Positions 1 to 8,286 of a stretch of DNA of 11,856 bases are shown piece by piece. The stretch's first letter is position 1. Each line of letters begins with the position of its first letter. The position numbers were made by a program, and so were the translations under genes. The notes beneath the pieces are model-generated. The model ran no database searches and was not told the DNA's origin. It saw nothing but the letters and a program-made list of their open reading frames with translations. The stretch is from assembly GCA_001598975.1 (NCBI GenBank), contig BBXU01000260.1, forward strand, positions 1-11,856. Direction: 5' to 3'. Origin of the DNA: Parachlorella kessleri (taxonomy: Eukaryota; Chlorophyta; Trebouxiophyceae; Chlorellales; Chlorellaceae).

Positions 1-320
1 AAATTTGGCCCCCTAGCCATCAGGCAGCTGCTGGCTATCCCAACTCACTCCGCCGAGGGTTGATGGCGGGAGCATGCGCACGGAAAGCGGTGCATGCTGG
101 GCCCGCGCTGTGCACCGCAATCAACAGAGTGTATTGGGAGGAGCCCAGCAGCAAGGTCCACCGCTTCCACCACGCACGAAAAGCACAGATTGCTGTACCA
201 AAGCATGGACTAATCCATGACTCACCAGGGCTCGTTGCGCAGGGCCTCCTTGTTGATGCCCACGCCCACCACGCATCGCAGTACGTGCTAAACCGTTGCT
301 ATGAGTAACCCATGACTCAC
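1..320 (-). other. Part of malic enzyme intron 8
   Basis: This stretch follows the donor at 320-319 (GTGAGT). No next malic-enzyme exon (expected to continue after the split Trp codon) could be found before position 1. Apart from the shadow copy of exon 8 at 215-281 it holds nothing recognised. Confidence 0.6.
215..281 (-). repeat. Shadow copy of the 3' half of malic enzyme exon 8 with its donor
   Basis: About 67 bp repeat 310-376 at an offset of 95 bp, same orientation, with about 9 differences. The GTGAGTCAT donor is kept. In the exon's frame the copy replaces conserved residues of DVGTNNE (Asp to Gly, Thr to Ile, Asn to Lys), and a possible upstream acceptor (TTTAG) is out of phase with exon 8. 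It therefore looks like a decaying duplicate, not a usable extra exon. Confidence 0.8.
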
Positions 321-3300
321 CAGGGGTCGTTGCGCAAGGCCTCGTTATTGGTGCCCACGTCCACGACGCATGGCAGCACCCGCCCGGGGTTGAAGCCGCC
401 GGCCCCCACATACAGATCCAGTTTGCCGATGGGGATGCCCAGGCCGTTGGCGCCCAGGTCGCCTGCAAGGGGGCGGGGATGAGTCATCTGGTTAGTCACG
501 GTAGGGTGAGATGAGTCACCATGCTCGCATGCCGTAGCTAGAGGGTTCAGATGGCCAACGGGGGTGCCCAAACAGCGAGCGCTGCACAGTACACAATGTT
601 ACCTTGTTGCCTCCCCGACAGACAGGCGCGTACCGCCCTTCCGCCTAGGTAAGCATGGCTGATGGTGACTAAGCACATAACTCACCTAGCCCCAGGATGC
701 GGGACCCGTCCGTTACCACGATCGCGTCTACCTCCTGCTGCGGCCAGTTCCATACTATGGAGGCCTGCAGGCATGGCAGGGGCACACACACCTCTATCAG
801 GACTGCACCTTCTAGCTACAATCGCCGCTGTGCAGGAAGTCGAGGAGTGAAGGCTGGCTGGGCAAGTGCCTGATTCACTGTGGTTGCTGCTAGGCCTTGA
901 CCGCCGATGCCCAGGCAACAGCACAGGGTGACCCCACATGCCAATGGAGGGGAAGGGCGTGCAGAACCTCTCTGGTTGTCCGCCTTCAAACATCGGGAGT
1001 CTTTGTAAAATGAATAGAACAAATTTCAAACCCAAGCATTCCTCCCTCACCATCTCGCCCCTGTCATGTGCTGAGAAGAACCTCCCACACAGGTTACTCA
1101 TGCACGCAAACCCGCAGGCCGGGGAATGACAGCGGCATGAGTCAACCCAGTGCTCACTCACCATCTCGCCCCTGTCGTGCGCCGAGAAGAACATGCCACG
1201 TGGGCGGCGGTACAGCTTGTGGTAGTTCATGCATGCCCAGCCCACTGCACAGCGGGCACAGCAGGCGTGCCATTAGTCATAGAGCGCACTAGCTGACCAG
1301 GACTGCGGTACAGCTGATGGTTGTTCAAGCACGCCCAGCCCACTGCACAGCGGGGGGAGCGGCACAGCAGATATGCCATGAGTCATGAGGCGCACAAGGC
1401 GACCAGGACGGTAGGCCAGCTGCTGCGGCTGTGCGTGCTTGCCCGGCGTGCTGAGTGAGGTGGCAGGTGAGCGTGCACAGCAGGCATGCACTTGATAAAA
1501 GAAAGCAGAGAAGAGGATGCAGTGTTCCTGAGGCGCTCGGCCTGTTGCAGCGGGATGGCATGCAAGGGAACACACTACAGGGGGCTGGTAGGAGGGACTT
1601 CCATCTGTTCTGGGAAAACTCGGTAGGTACAGCGCTGCAGCGAGCCTTGGCGACCTTGCTCATCTTGGGACAAGGAGAGAGGGGAAGCACACGCATCGAC
1701 CACAGGGAAGGACAAGAAATGTACAGGGAGCAACCCGGGGGTGAGTCGCAGCACATGCACCTCGGGCAGTCTAATTGGACAGCGTGTCCTCCACCTGACC
1801 ATGCTGCCGTGAGTCCCCCAAGTGGGCCAACAGAAAGCCAGGTTGTACTATGCCCACATGCCACAAGATCCAACGCACCTGTGGGTGTGTAGATGATAGG
1901 TGCCATCTCTACAAAGTTTTCCACCAGGATGCGGTAGAACAGTGTCTCGTTGCGATCCTGTAGGGGTGTGATGGATTAATGATAGGTTAGTCACAAGACC
2001 ATGCTGACGAGGTCGCAGTAGGCAGCAAAACACTACCTTGCGGCAAGCTGTGCAACAGGGGAGTGGCCTTGGAGCCCTCAGCGGCATGTTGTGGTTCCCG
2101 ATCAATTGCCAAGCACTTGCCAGGTACACACAGAGCGCATAACACAATGCAAAAACGCACGTAGGTAAACCGTGGGAAGGCACACTCACCCTTTGCGACC
2201 GCCCTTCCTCAGCAGGCCTGGCCCGCACGTGGGGTCCTGCTTTGTAAAAACACACTTACGTAACCCACAAACACAGCTCCACCCACCTGCAAGTGCTGCA
2301 GGATCTCCCACTTCCGGGTGTGCTCGTGGGTGACTCCGCCGCTCTCCACCTGGCTGGGGTCGATGTAGTCACTGCCGTGCCAGTACTGGTCCATGATGCG
2401 CGCCATCTGCATGGAGATCAGTAACAGTTGACTCATGAATGGCTGGGGTCTATGTAGTCGCTGCCATGCCAGTTCTGGTCCATGATGCGTGCCATCTGCA
2501 CGGGGTCCAGGAGCACGGGGCTGATGACACATGAGAGGGTGCCACCAAGGTTTGGCGAAGCATGTACTGGCCTCATGTTGTGGATACTCGCCACAGGGGA
2601 GGTGTGGCTTTGGCGAAAGGTTTGGCGACGTGCACTTGCTCTTCTCCTGAAAAAGTGGCGATGCGCTTCTGGACAGAGTATAGTGGAACAGACGGGGGCC
2701 ATGAAGGCTGCAAGCAGGCAGGGCTAAGAGGCAACCGTGACCCTCCCCGTGCCGCATGAGTCATCCAACAGCACTCCTTTGAGCATGCTGGTGTGAGTCA
2801 AGGGATGAGTCACCTGCTGCTCCATAGACATCACGCGCGGCGGCAACAGCCCCCGCAGCCCCAGCCGTTCGCGCTCCACAATGGGGTGCGCCGTGCCCTG
2901 CGCAGCAGCAAGTGCAACACATAATGTCACCGAGACGACCACAGCGTGACATGTGGCAGTTGTCCTGGGGTGGACATGCTTTGCTGCAGCGGGAAGTACA
3001 CGTGCCCTGCCCGACGAGGTAGGCATAGGGCCTGCTCTACGGGCAGGAGCAGCAAGTCCAAGGCCTAGCAGAGTGGTATCATGTGGAAGTGGACCGCACA
3101 GGTAAGGGGGACGCACATGCGTTTGGAATGCTTGATGCATGGCTGGTGACAGGGTGGCAAGCTCCAGCCGGGACCGATTTGGGCCTCAGCGGCCTATCAC
3201 CTATCCCAACAGTTTGCTGTCAACATGCACCATTCCTGGGGGCTTCGCATTTCATTTGGTAAAGGAGTCTGTGCAGTCAGCCTTTTGTCGGCCCCACTTG

Positions 3301-3777
3301 GGGGACTCACGGCGGTTTGGTCAGGTGGCGGTACGCTGTTAGACTAGCTAGACTAGTCAGCCTTCCTGTGCCCCAGGCAGCAGAGTAGGAGCAGGCAGCT
3401 GTCGGTCAGGGATCAGCAGCCCCACCTTGTTAAACCAGGGGTCGTGCAGCAGGTCGATGCTTCGAGCCCGAGACACGGAGATGTTCCAGCCCTCCTTGGG
3501 CTCATACTCAAAGCTGGCCTCGTCGCTATACGGCCTGCAACCCATCATGGCGCACGCATCATGGCCCCCAAGTCCAGTGCAAGGGCCTTGATGCGGGGCA
3601 GGAAGTGAGCGATTGCCCAACCTACACCCAGCGCCGCGCAGTAACAAGCCTGCATTGCACAAACCCTACGCATACTTGCCTAATCTGCAGCACGGAGTCC
3701 AGGCTCGCAGCACACCGCCGAACTAGCCTGCTGCCGCATAAGGACAGCGTTTTGGACCTAGAGGCTGCGAGAGCCAT
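321..3777 (-). CDS. NAD-ME: Mitochondrial NAD-dependent malic enzyme, exons 1-8 (3' part outside window)
   Basis: Oxidatively decarboxylates malate to pyruvate with NAD, in the mitochondrial matrix. Exons on the minus strand are 3777-3680, 3534-3426, 2897-2814, 2406-2287, 1957-1879, 1244-1162, 764-686 and 462-321. All phases agree, giving about 264 residues, roughly the first 40% of a plant NAD-malic enzyme of about 600. Visible landmarks are a presequence (1 to about 22), HDPWFNKGTA at 63-72, [13 protein letters not shown] at 79-91, [11 protein letters not shown] at 138-148, the catalytic-Tyr motif IIYTPTVGWAC (Y160), [12 protein letters not shown] at 174-185, [13 protein letters not shown] (Arg213) and [10 protein letters not shown] (catalytic Lys231). 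The [15 protein letters not shown] and [10 protein letters not shown] motifs resemble plant mitochondrial NAD-malic enzymes more than the NADP forms. The metal-binding acidic residues and the main NAD-binding domain would lie in exons left of position 1. Introns of 145-634 bp show no other gene, but several carry partial copies of neighbouring exons. Family assignment is firm; NAD specificity is inferred from similarity. Confidence 0.93.
1046..1088 (-). repeat. Shadow copy of the 3' end of malic enzyme exon 6 with its donor
   Basis: 43 bp match 1157-1199 at an offset of 111 bp. It keeps [10 protein letters not shown] followed by GTGAGG. Within that peptide the three base differences (Ser, Ala and His codons) are all synonymous. 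It lies in intron 6, just downstream of the real exon in the direction of transcription. Confidence 0.8.
1305..1401 (-). repeat. Shadow copy of the 5' half of malic enzyme exon 6 with its acceptor
   Basis: This repeats about 1207-1296 at an offset near 98 bp, with a few indels. It includes the CTGTGCAG acceptor and upstream intron. It encodes [13 protein letters not shown] where the true exon has [17 protein letters not shown]. It lacks the exon's 3' half and a matching donor. Exon 6 is therefore flanked on both sides by pieces of itself. Confidence 0.78.
2441..2500 (-). repeat. Shadow copy of the 5' half of malic enzyme exon 4 with its acceptor
   Basis: 60 bp match 2352-2411 at an offset of 89 bp with 5 differences (about 92% identity). 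The copy keeps the TGCAG acceptor and encodes [18 protein letters not shown], after which the frame soon meets a stop. One of the five changes alters an amino acid (Tyr to Asn). It lies upstream of the real exon in the transcript, so it offers a competing acceptor. Confidence 0.82.
3674..3679 (-). other. Non-canonical GC splice donor of malic enzyme intron 1
   Basis: The intron runs 3679 to 3535. Its donor reads AG|GCAAGT, which is the textbook consensus for GC-AG introns (a strong match to U1 apart from the C), and it ends in TTGCAG. No GT donor nearby gives the right phase: the nearest, GTATGC at 3675, lies beyond an in-frame shift. All other introns read here use GT-AG. Confidence 0.7.
3680..3777 (-). 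other. Exon 1 of the malic enzyme: mitochondrial presequence
   Basis: The first coding exon begins at the ATG at 3777-3775 and encodes 32 residues beginning [20 protein letters not shown]. It has Arg7, Lys9, Arg17, Arg20 and Arg21, many Ser/Ala/Leu and no acidic residue until Asp27, as in a mitochondrial targeting peptide. RRC-AAS around 20-25 could be a processing site of the Arg-at-minus-2 type (inference). The exon ends in phase 2 (AG) and joins the G at 3534 to make an Arg codon, which leads straight into the conserved malic-enzyme sequence. An alternative start exists at an ATG pair at 3548-3543, by reading through the acceptor of exon 2, but it would leave no targeting peptide. Confidence 0.78.
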
Positions 3778-4600
3778 TGCAGGGTCGGATCCGTCAGGAA
3801 TACGGAGCTAGTCAGTGATGATGCTGCCGGATCAACAAGGTCAAGGACCTAGCCAGGTGAACGGTGCGCTGCAAGCCCGACTTGGATAGCAGCAAATTAT
3901 GATGGAGGATAGCAAATGGGGCTGAAATGAAAGCCTCCGGTGCTTGTGACGTGTCCTGCGGCCATGAGCCTCAGCATGTCAGTCGCAGCACGGGCGGCGC
4001 TCGCCTGAGCGCCGTTCCCCTTCATTGGGCAAGGATGAGGGGCTTATCAAGTTGATCATCAATGTGGTACAAGAATGTTTACTGAATGCTAAATGTAGCA
4101 ATCAATACTCAGCGCGCCTCCAAGTCAGCAAGCCCCGGCATGGGTTTATAACAACCCCCTCTGCGTGTTGGGCAACCTCCCCAGTCCAATGCTACGACAT
4201 AAGGTCGTTAGCTTGTGGCCAGCTCCTCTCAGGCGTGCTCTTGCCCACATAAGATCGGTCCAAAAAGGTGCCGAGCCTCAGGGTCTCTCCTTCCCTCAGA
4301 AAGCACGGTATTCAAGCCTGAGAGATCACAACCGAATGACTACCCCAGCGTCAGCCCCGTCGTCACGTTCGCAGGCCTCATTTGACAAACACGACGCCCA
4401 GGGTGCCAAGGTCTCAGCAGCGGCTGCAGACAGGCAAGATGTAGCAGTGGATACTGGTCAGAAAGTGGAGCCTCACTGGACTCTGCACTAGCGCCACTTG
4501 GCTTGTGTCGCTAATAGGCACAGGCCACCTGTAGCACCTGCAGGCCTCACCTGCTAACTGCGCATCGGCTGACACAGCAGCATAACCACTGCATGACAGT
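3778..4600. promoter_or_regulatory. Divergent intergenic region between the malic enzyme and METTL26 genes
   Basis: 823 bp separate the two start codons, so both promoters and 5' UTRs must lie here unless further 5' exons exist. No conserved coding was recognised. A TTTATAA stretch at 4145-4151 is the best TATA-like element on the plus strand, but it is 450 bp from the METTL26 ATG. A perfect 8-bp stem palindrome sits at 3995-4014. Open frames at 4025-4252 and 4165-4491 (plus) show no family resemblance. Confidence 0.5.
3995..4014. repeat. GC-rich perfect inverted repeat
   Basis: CGGCGCTC-GCCT-GAGCGCCG forms an 8-bp perfect stem with a 4-base loop, roughly in the first third of the divergent intergenic region. 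It could be a 5'-leader hairpin or a binding site; no function can be assigned from sequence. Confidence 0.5.
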
Positions 4601-6176
4601 ATGCGGCGCAGGAACAAGGACGCCATCCTGGACATGCTGCAGCACCACCTGACTTTCTCACAAGGCACAGTGCTGGAGGTTGCCTCAGGTTGGCTACTCC
4701 CAGAGCTGCCTTCTACAATTTTCTCCCTGCGTGGCGGCTGCGTGCCGTACCTGCAAACATGGTGCTAGTGAGCCGTTGTTGCGCCGCAGGCACGGGTCAA
4801 CACTGTGCGCACTTTGCTAAAGCCATGCCCCACCTTACCTGGCAACCTACCGAGCATAGCCCCGACTGCTTCCCCAGGTGGGAAGCACTAGCAGCTGTCA
4901 TTTTTGATGATGGGTAGATTATCTTGGCTGCCTGTGAAGCGTACACCCCCTAGCTAAGACCCGCACATAAGCGTACACCCCCTAGGTATCGGGCAACATG
5001 GCAAGCACAGTTGCCATGCCTGTGCTCCTTTGCACTTGCCCTTCGTGAAGTCTCTTCATTCCCTTATATTCTGTGCCCTGCAGTATTGAGGCCTGGGGAA
5101 GTGACCTGCCAAACATGCTGCCCCCTGCGCCCCTCAACGCAGCCGCCAGTCCCGACACCTGGCCAGCAGCGCCCGCCTCATGCTGCGCTGTGCTGTGCGC
5201 CAACATGTGCCACATCAGCCCTTTGCCGTGCACGCTGGGCTTGATCAAGGGCGCTGCCAGGGCGCTGGCGCCACATGGGCTGCTCTTCATCTATGGCCCC
5301 TTCTTGGTGGACGGGAAAGCCACGACAGAGAGCAATGCGGCCTTCGATGCCAGCCTAAGGGCTAGGTAGGGGCAAACCACTGCGATGTAGAGCAGACAGA
5401 CGGTCATGTAGAAGCCCAAATAGCAGGCCATCTGTGCTGAGGGTTGGCAGGGCTGCGGTATGGGTCCGAGGAGCTTAGAATGCTGCTGGTAGGTACCAGG
5501 CACCACACAGACAGACAGCTCAGCAAGAGACATGGTCAGACAGAGTGGGCCAGATCGCGAGCACATCATGCAATGCTGTGGGATGTACCGCTAGCTGGGG
5601 TCGGTGGACCGTGGATCTAACGAAATGGCATTCAGGGGGTTCTTGAAGGGGGCTGGGGGGTCAGCTGGGTGCCCTGGGTCAGTGAAGCTCACGTGTGTGT
5701 GTTAAGGCAGCACCAGATTGTCGGCTCGCCTGGTGCCCTGCAGAAACCCCGAATGGGGCTACCGAGATGTTGGTGATATCACCCAGTGGGCAGCTGCTGC
5801 TGGGCTCAAGTGAGTGGCCTGGCAGTGATACATATGGTTGAGGTTATGTGGGGTGGCATGTGACACTGTTAGCTCCTGGCAAGGGCGCGAAGGCTCGATA
5901 TAGGTCATGCACGAAGCAGGCGCATCGGTCATTGAGCGCCTTCACACTGGGGAAGCATCAGATGGTGAGGCAAGCACCCAGGGCTCTTGAAGGGACAGCG
6001 CTATGCTTCCCGGCTTGGTGGCAGGGGAACTCCCACTTGGTATGTGACTTTGCCTGGGCATGGCACACTTTAACAAAAGGGGGGGAGAAACCTTGCTATC
6101 TGACCTTGGCTGCAGGTTTGTGGATCGCATCCCAATGCCTGCCAACAACTTTACCCTGATATACCGAAAAGATTGA
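4601..6176 (+). CDS. METTL26: METTL26/DUF938-family methyltransferase-like protein, complete (5 exons)
   Basis: Predicted S-adenosylmethionine-dependent methyltransferase-fold protein of the DUF938 family (animal METTL26/C16orf13 homologue); its substrate is unknown. Exons are 4601-4688, 4790-4877, 5084-5365, 5744-5809 and 6116-6176, all GT-AG and phase-consistent, giving 194 residues against about 204 in human METTL26. Landmarks are RRNKDAILDML at 3-13, the SAM-binding glycine motif VLEVASGTGQH at 24-34, AHFAKAMPHLTWQP at 36-49, LCANMCHISP at 96-105, LLFIYGPFLVDGK at 125-137, SNAAFDASLRARNPEWGYRD at 142-161 and the signature C-terminus MPANNFTLIYRKD. An in-frame TAA at 4583-4585 lies 15 bp before the chosen ATG, and animal METTL26 also starts only a few residues before the RNKDPIL motif, so the ATG at 4601 is likely. 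A spliced upstream exon cannot be excluded, because GACAG at 4595-4599 could be an acceptor. Introns of 101-378 bp are otherwise empty. Confidence 0.92.
4937..4985. repeat. 17-bp direct repeat in METTL26 intron 2
   Basis: AAGCGTACACCCCCTAG occurs perfectly at 4937-4953 and 4969-4985, 32 bp apart. It is a small local duplication with no coding content. Confidence 0.75.
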
Positions 6177-7745
6177 GCGACACCTCAGAACCTGGAGGCT
6201 TTCTCGGTCCGGTGTTGTGGGGGGTCCCCGGCAGCCATGCAGCGGTCTACATTTTAGTCAGGGTGGCTGGTCGTGCGAACAGACGTGTAGTGACAGTTTT
6301 GTTGATGGTGGCAGACAGAGTCGGACAGAGAGGTAACCGCGAACCGTACTTTATGAGAGTGGCACTGGTAGTGCAAAGTGATGAGAGATGAGCTTGATCA
6401 CACTGACACGGCTGGATGCAAGTCTGCTCCTGGGTCTTTCTGAGCTCTTATTCAGTAGGGCTCGCCCTTAGGCGCTTTTTGAGTCCTACCGCAGTGCACT
6501 GTCACAGGCCTAGCGCACTCCCTGGGTTTCAGTAAGGCTGGCAGGTAGTGCGACAATGAGGAGAGAGGATTCAACTGTATTGATTTAGGGTGGCAGGTAA
6601 TGCGATGAGAGAGGAGTTACGGGTATACACGGCTGACAGGGACCTATGCAGTTGTGATGGTGCGCTGTATTTATTAAGGGTGGCAGGTAATGCGATCAGA
6701 GAGGAGTTACTTACGCTGTATTGGCAGGACTGGATGCAAGTAAGCTTCATATTTGCTTGCAACAGCCACTGAGCCCTGGACGGCTAGCTTGGCCCTTGCT
6801 AACAGGGTCAGGGTGGCTGGTTGTGCGAACAGAGTTAAACACGGAGTGCAGAGACAGGGGCGATGCAGTTACGCTCTAGGGCTTGGCTGAGTTGTATTGT
6901 CCATCGACACAGCTCCCGACCCTAGTGCCTCCCTTCTGTCTCAACTGAAGCCTGTCTAGACCTCTAGGCCACAACAGTTACAAATTCCAGTGCCAACAGA
7001 AGAAGAGGGTAGACAGATAACATAGAAGGCGGGTACAGACGCACACACGAGCAGGGCAGGCCAACAAACCTTCCAGTGGGGGTCCCAACCAAACTGGGTC
7101 ACTCACAAAATTTTGCCTCAACAAGCAGTGGAAAGCGCACAAAACCTTAGGAAAAAATGCACGTTAGTAATGGGCACGCACAAAACTGGGGCACTTTCAC
7201 ACCCCATGCGCGCATGATGGGTCTCACCGCACCCGTGTCAGGCCTAGTCACCCTAGCACAGCACAGCATGCTCTGAACGTCAGTTGTGCCTGCTACAGGA
7301 GAACGAGCTTAATACCAGCGCACCAGACACAACGCAGGGGCTGCCAGCCTCCTTACGCAAGGGAAAGGGTCGCTTCACTCAGGGCAGGGATTCAGGGGGT
7401 TGTTGTTTGCAGCAGCATGCCTGGCGCAGCATGCCAAGCACAGCGTCATGTCGGGGATGCGCCAGACAACAAGGGGGGGGAAGTAACGGGTAGTCATGAT
7501 GCAACCCGGCTGAGTAAACCAGGTGTACCCAAAAAGGAAGGTCAACAGGATATGCAGACCAAAGAAGTGGGCCGCGGGCAGCCCGATCAATGGGTAACAA
7601 CATACACACAGATGGAAAGACGGCAGCTCGCGGTGGCGTTGCGAGTCACACATACTGGTGGCGGGTAATGGATTTGAGGGCTCTCCTCTCAGAGCAGGAA
7701 GCCGCGGAAGCATTTCAAGCACCTGGTGAGGGGAGTTGAAGGGCG
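6177..7745 (+). other. METTL26 downstream region, probable 3' UTR and flank
   Basis: No conserved coding was recognised. The first half is occupied by the GGGTGGCAGG repeat family. From 6850 to 7400 the sequence is unremarkable apart from recurring CACAAAA words (7102, 7139 and 7175 areas). The first plus-strand TGTAA after the stop codon is at 7746, so the whole stretch could be 3' UTR (inference). Confidence 0.35.
6258..6834 (+). repeat. Degenerate repeat family with core GGGTGGCAGGTAATGCGA
   Basis: The best copies are 6587-6620 and 6677-6710, 90 bp apart and nearly identical over 34 bp; the core is followed by AGAGAGGAGTTAC. Weaker copies lie at 6258-6280 and 6806-6834 (both GGGTGGCTGG followed by TGTGCGAAC or CGTGCGAAC), at 6534-6569, and perhaps at 6359-6391. 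A second shared word, CTGGATGCAAGT, occurs near 6412 and 6729. The array starts about 80 bp after the METTL26 stop codon, so it probably lies in that gene's 3' UTR or just beyond it. No transposon ends or coding were seen. Confidence 0.7.
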
Positions 7746-7750
7746 TGTAA
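7746..7750 (+). promoter_or_regulatory. Candidate TGTAA polyadenylation signal for METTL26
   Basis: Volvocalean nuclear genes use TGTAA as poly(A) signal. This is the only TGTAA read on the plus strand between the METTL26 stop and this point. It implies a 3' UTR of about 1.6 kb, which is long, so the call is tentative. Confidence 0.3.
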
Positions 7751-7909
7751 GGTGCTATGAGGCTCCACAGAGGGCTTCCGCGTCCTAACCTCTGGAAAAA
7801 GAAAGGGAGGTAGGGAAGGGCCAAAACTCACATACTCGTAAGGACATGGAACATGACCGGAAACGACAACAAGAAGGCCGTGACAAGGGGAGAGAGTGAG
7901 TAAGCCCGG

Positions 7910-7914
7910 TTACA
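7910..7914 (-). promoter_or_regulatory. Candidate TGTAA polyadenylation signal for the cyclin gene
   Basis: This is the first minus-strand TGTAA after the cyclin stop codon, apart from one that overlaps the stop itself (9130-9126). It lies about 160 bp from the opposing candidate signal, so the two convergent genes would end close together without overlapping (inference). Confidence 0.3.
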
Positions 7915-7963
7915 GGCGTGGCACGAGGGGTTGCCTGCTGCCACGCCTCAGCAGCACACCACA

Positions 7964-8270
7964 GCACACAAAATGCTCAAAACGGCACCTCCCGCCTTCC
8001 AATAACTTGGCCAGGAAATCAAAATGCCTGAAACGGCAGGCCTTATACCCAACCAACCTAGGAAATAATCTCAGTGCAGCTTTCTCAGCAAGGCTTCGCC
8101 AAAATTGATGTGGGGGCACCAAAAAATTGGCGGCCGTTTTAGGCCATCTGAACCCCCTTCTGTTATGGCAAAACGAGGCCATCCCAAAAACAGTGCCTAC
8201 CCAGCTTGTTGGCACTATGCACAGCCTCTTCAGGAGTGGCAAAACCTTGGGGGCCGCAGGAAACACCCCA
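7964..8270. repeat. AAAA-punctuated repetitive stretch
   Basis: Short A-runs recur in a GC-rich setting: TGCTCAAAACGGCA at 7973-7986 and ATGCCTGAAACGGCA at 8023-8037 are related words about 50 bp apart. Similar CCAAAATTG, CCAAAAAATTGG, GGCAAAACG and GGCAAAACC words follow. On the minus strand an open frame of 144 codons (8344-7910) runs through it, rich in Arg, Phe and Leu, with no family recognised. The pattern suggests a diverged dispersed repeat and not a gene; copy number cannot be judged from one window. Confidence 0.35.
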
Positions 8271-8286
8271 GACAGGACTCTATCAC

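Noticed and set aside
1455..1892. Plus-strand open frame of 145 codons
   Set aside because: It lies inside malic enzyme intron 5 and overlaps exon 5 antisense; no recognisable motif, composition like random GC-rich sequence.
1325..1924. Minus-strand open frame of 199 codons through malic enzyme exon 5
   Set aside because: Only the first part (the exon 5 codons) is conserved; the rest is readthrough into intron 5 after a good GTGCGT donor at 1878.
2209..2757. Minus-strand open frame of 182 codons covering malic enzyme exon 4 and its shadow
   Set aside because: Only 2406-2287 is conserved; the upstream part is intron read in frame by chance.
3342..3360. GACTAGCTAGACTAGTC cluster of small palindromes
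   Set aside because: Simple repetition of a 7-base word in intron 2; no wider structure supports a site.
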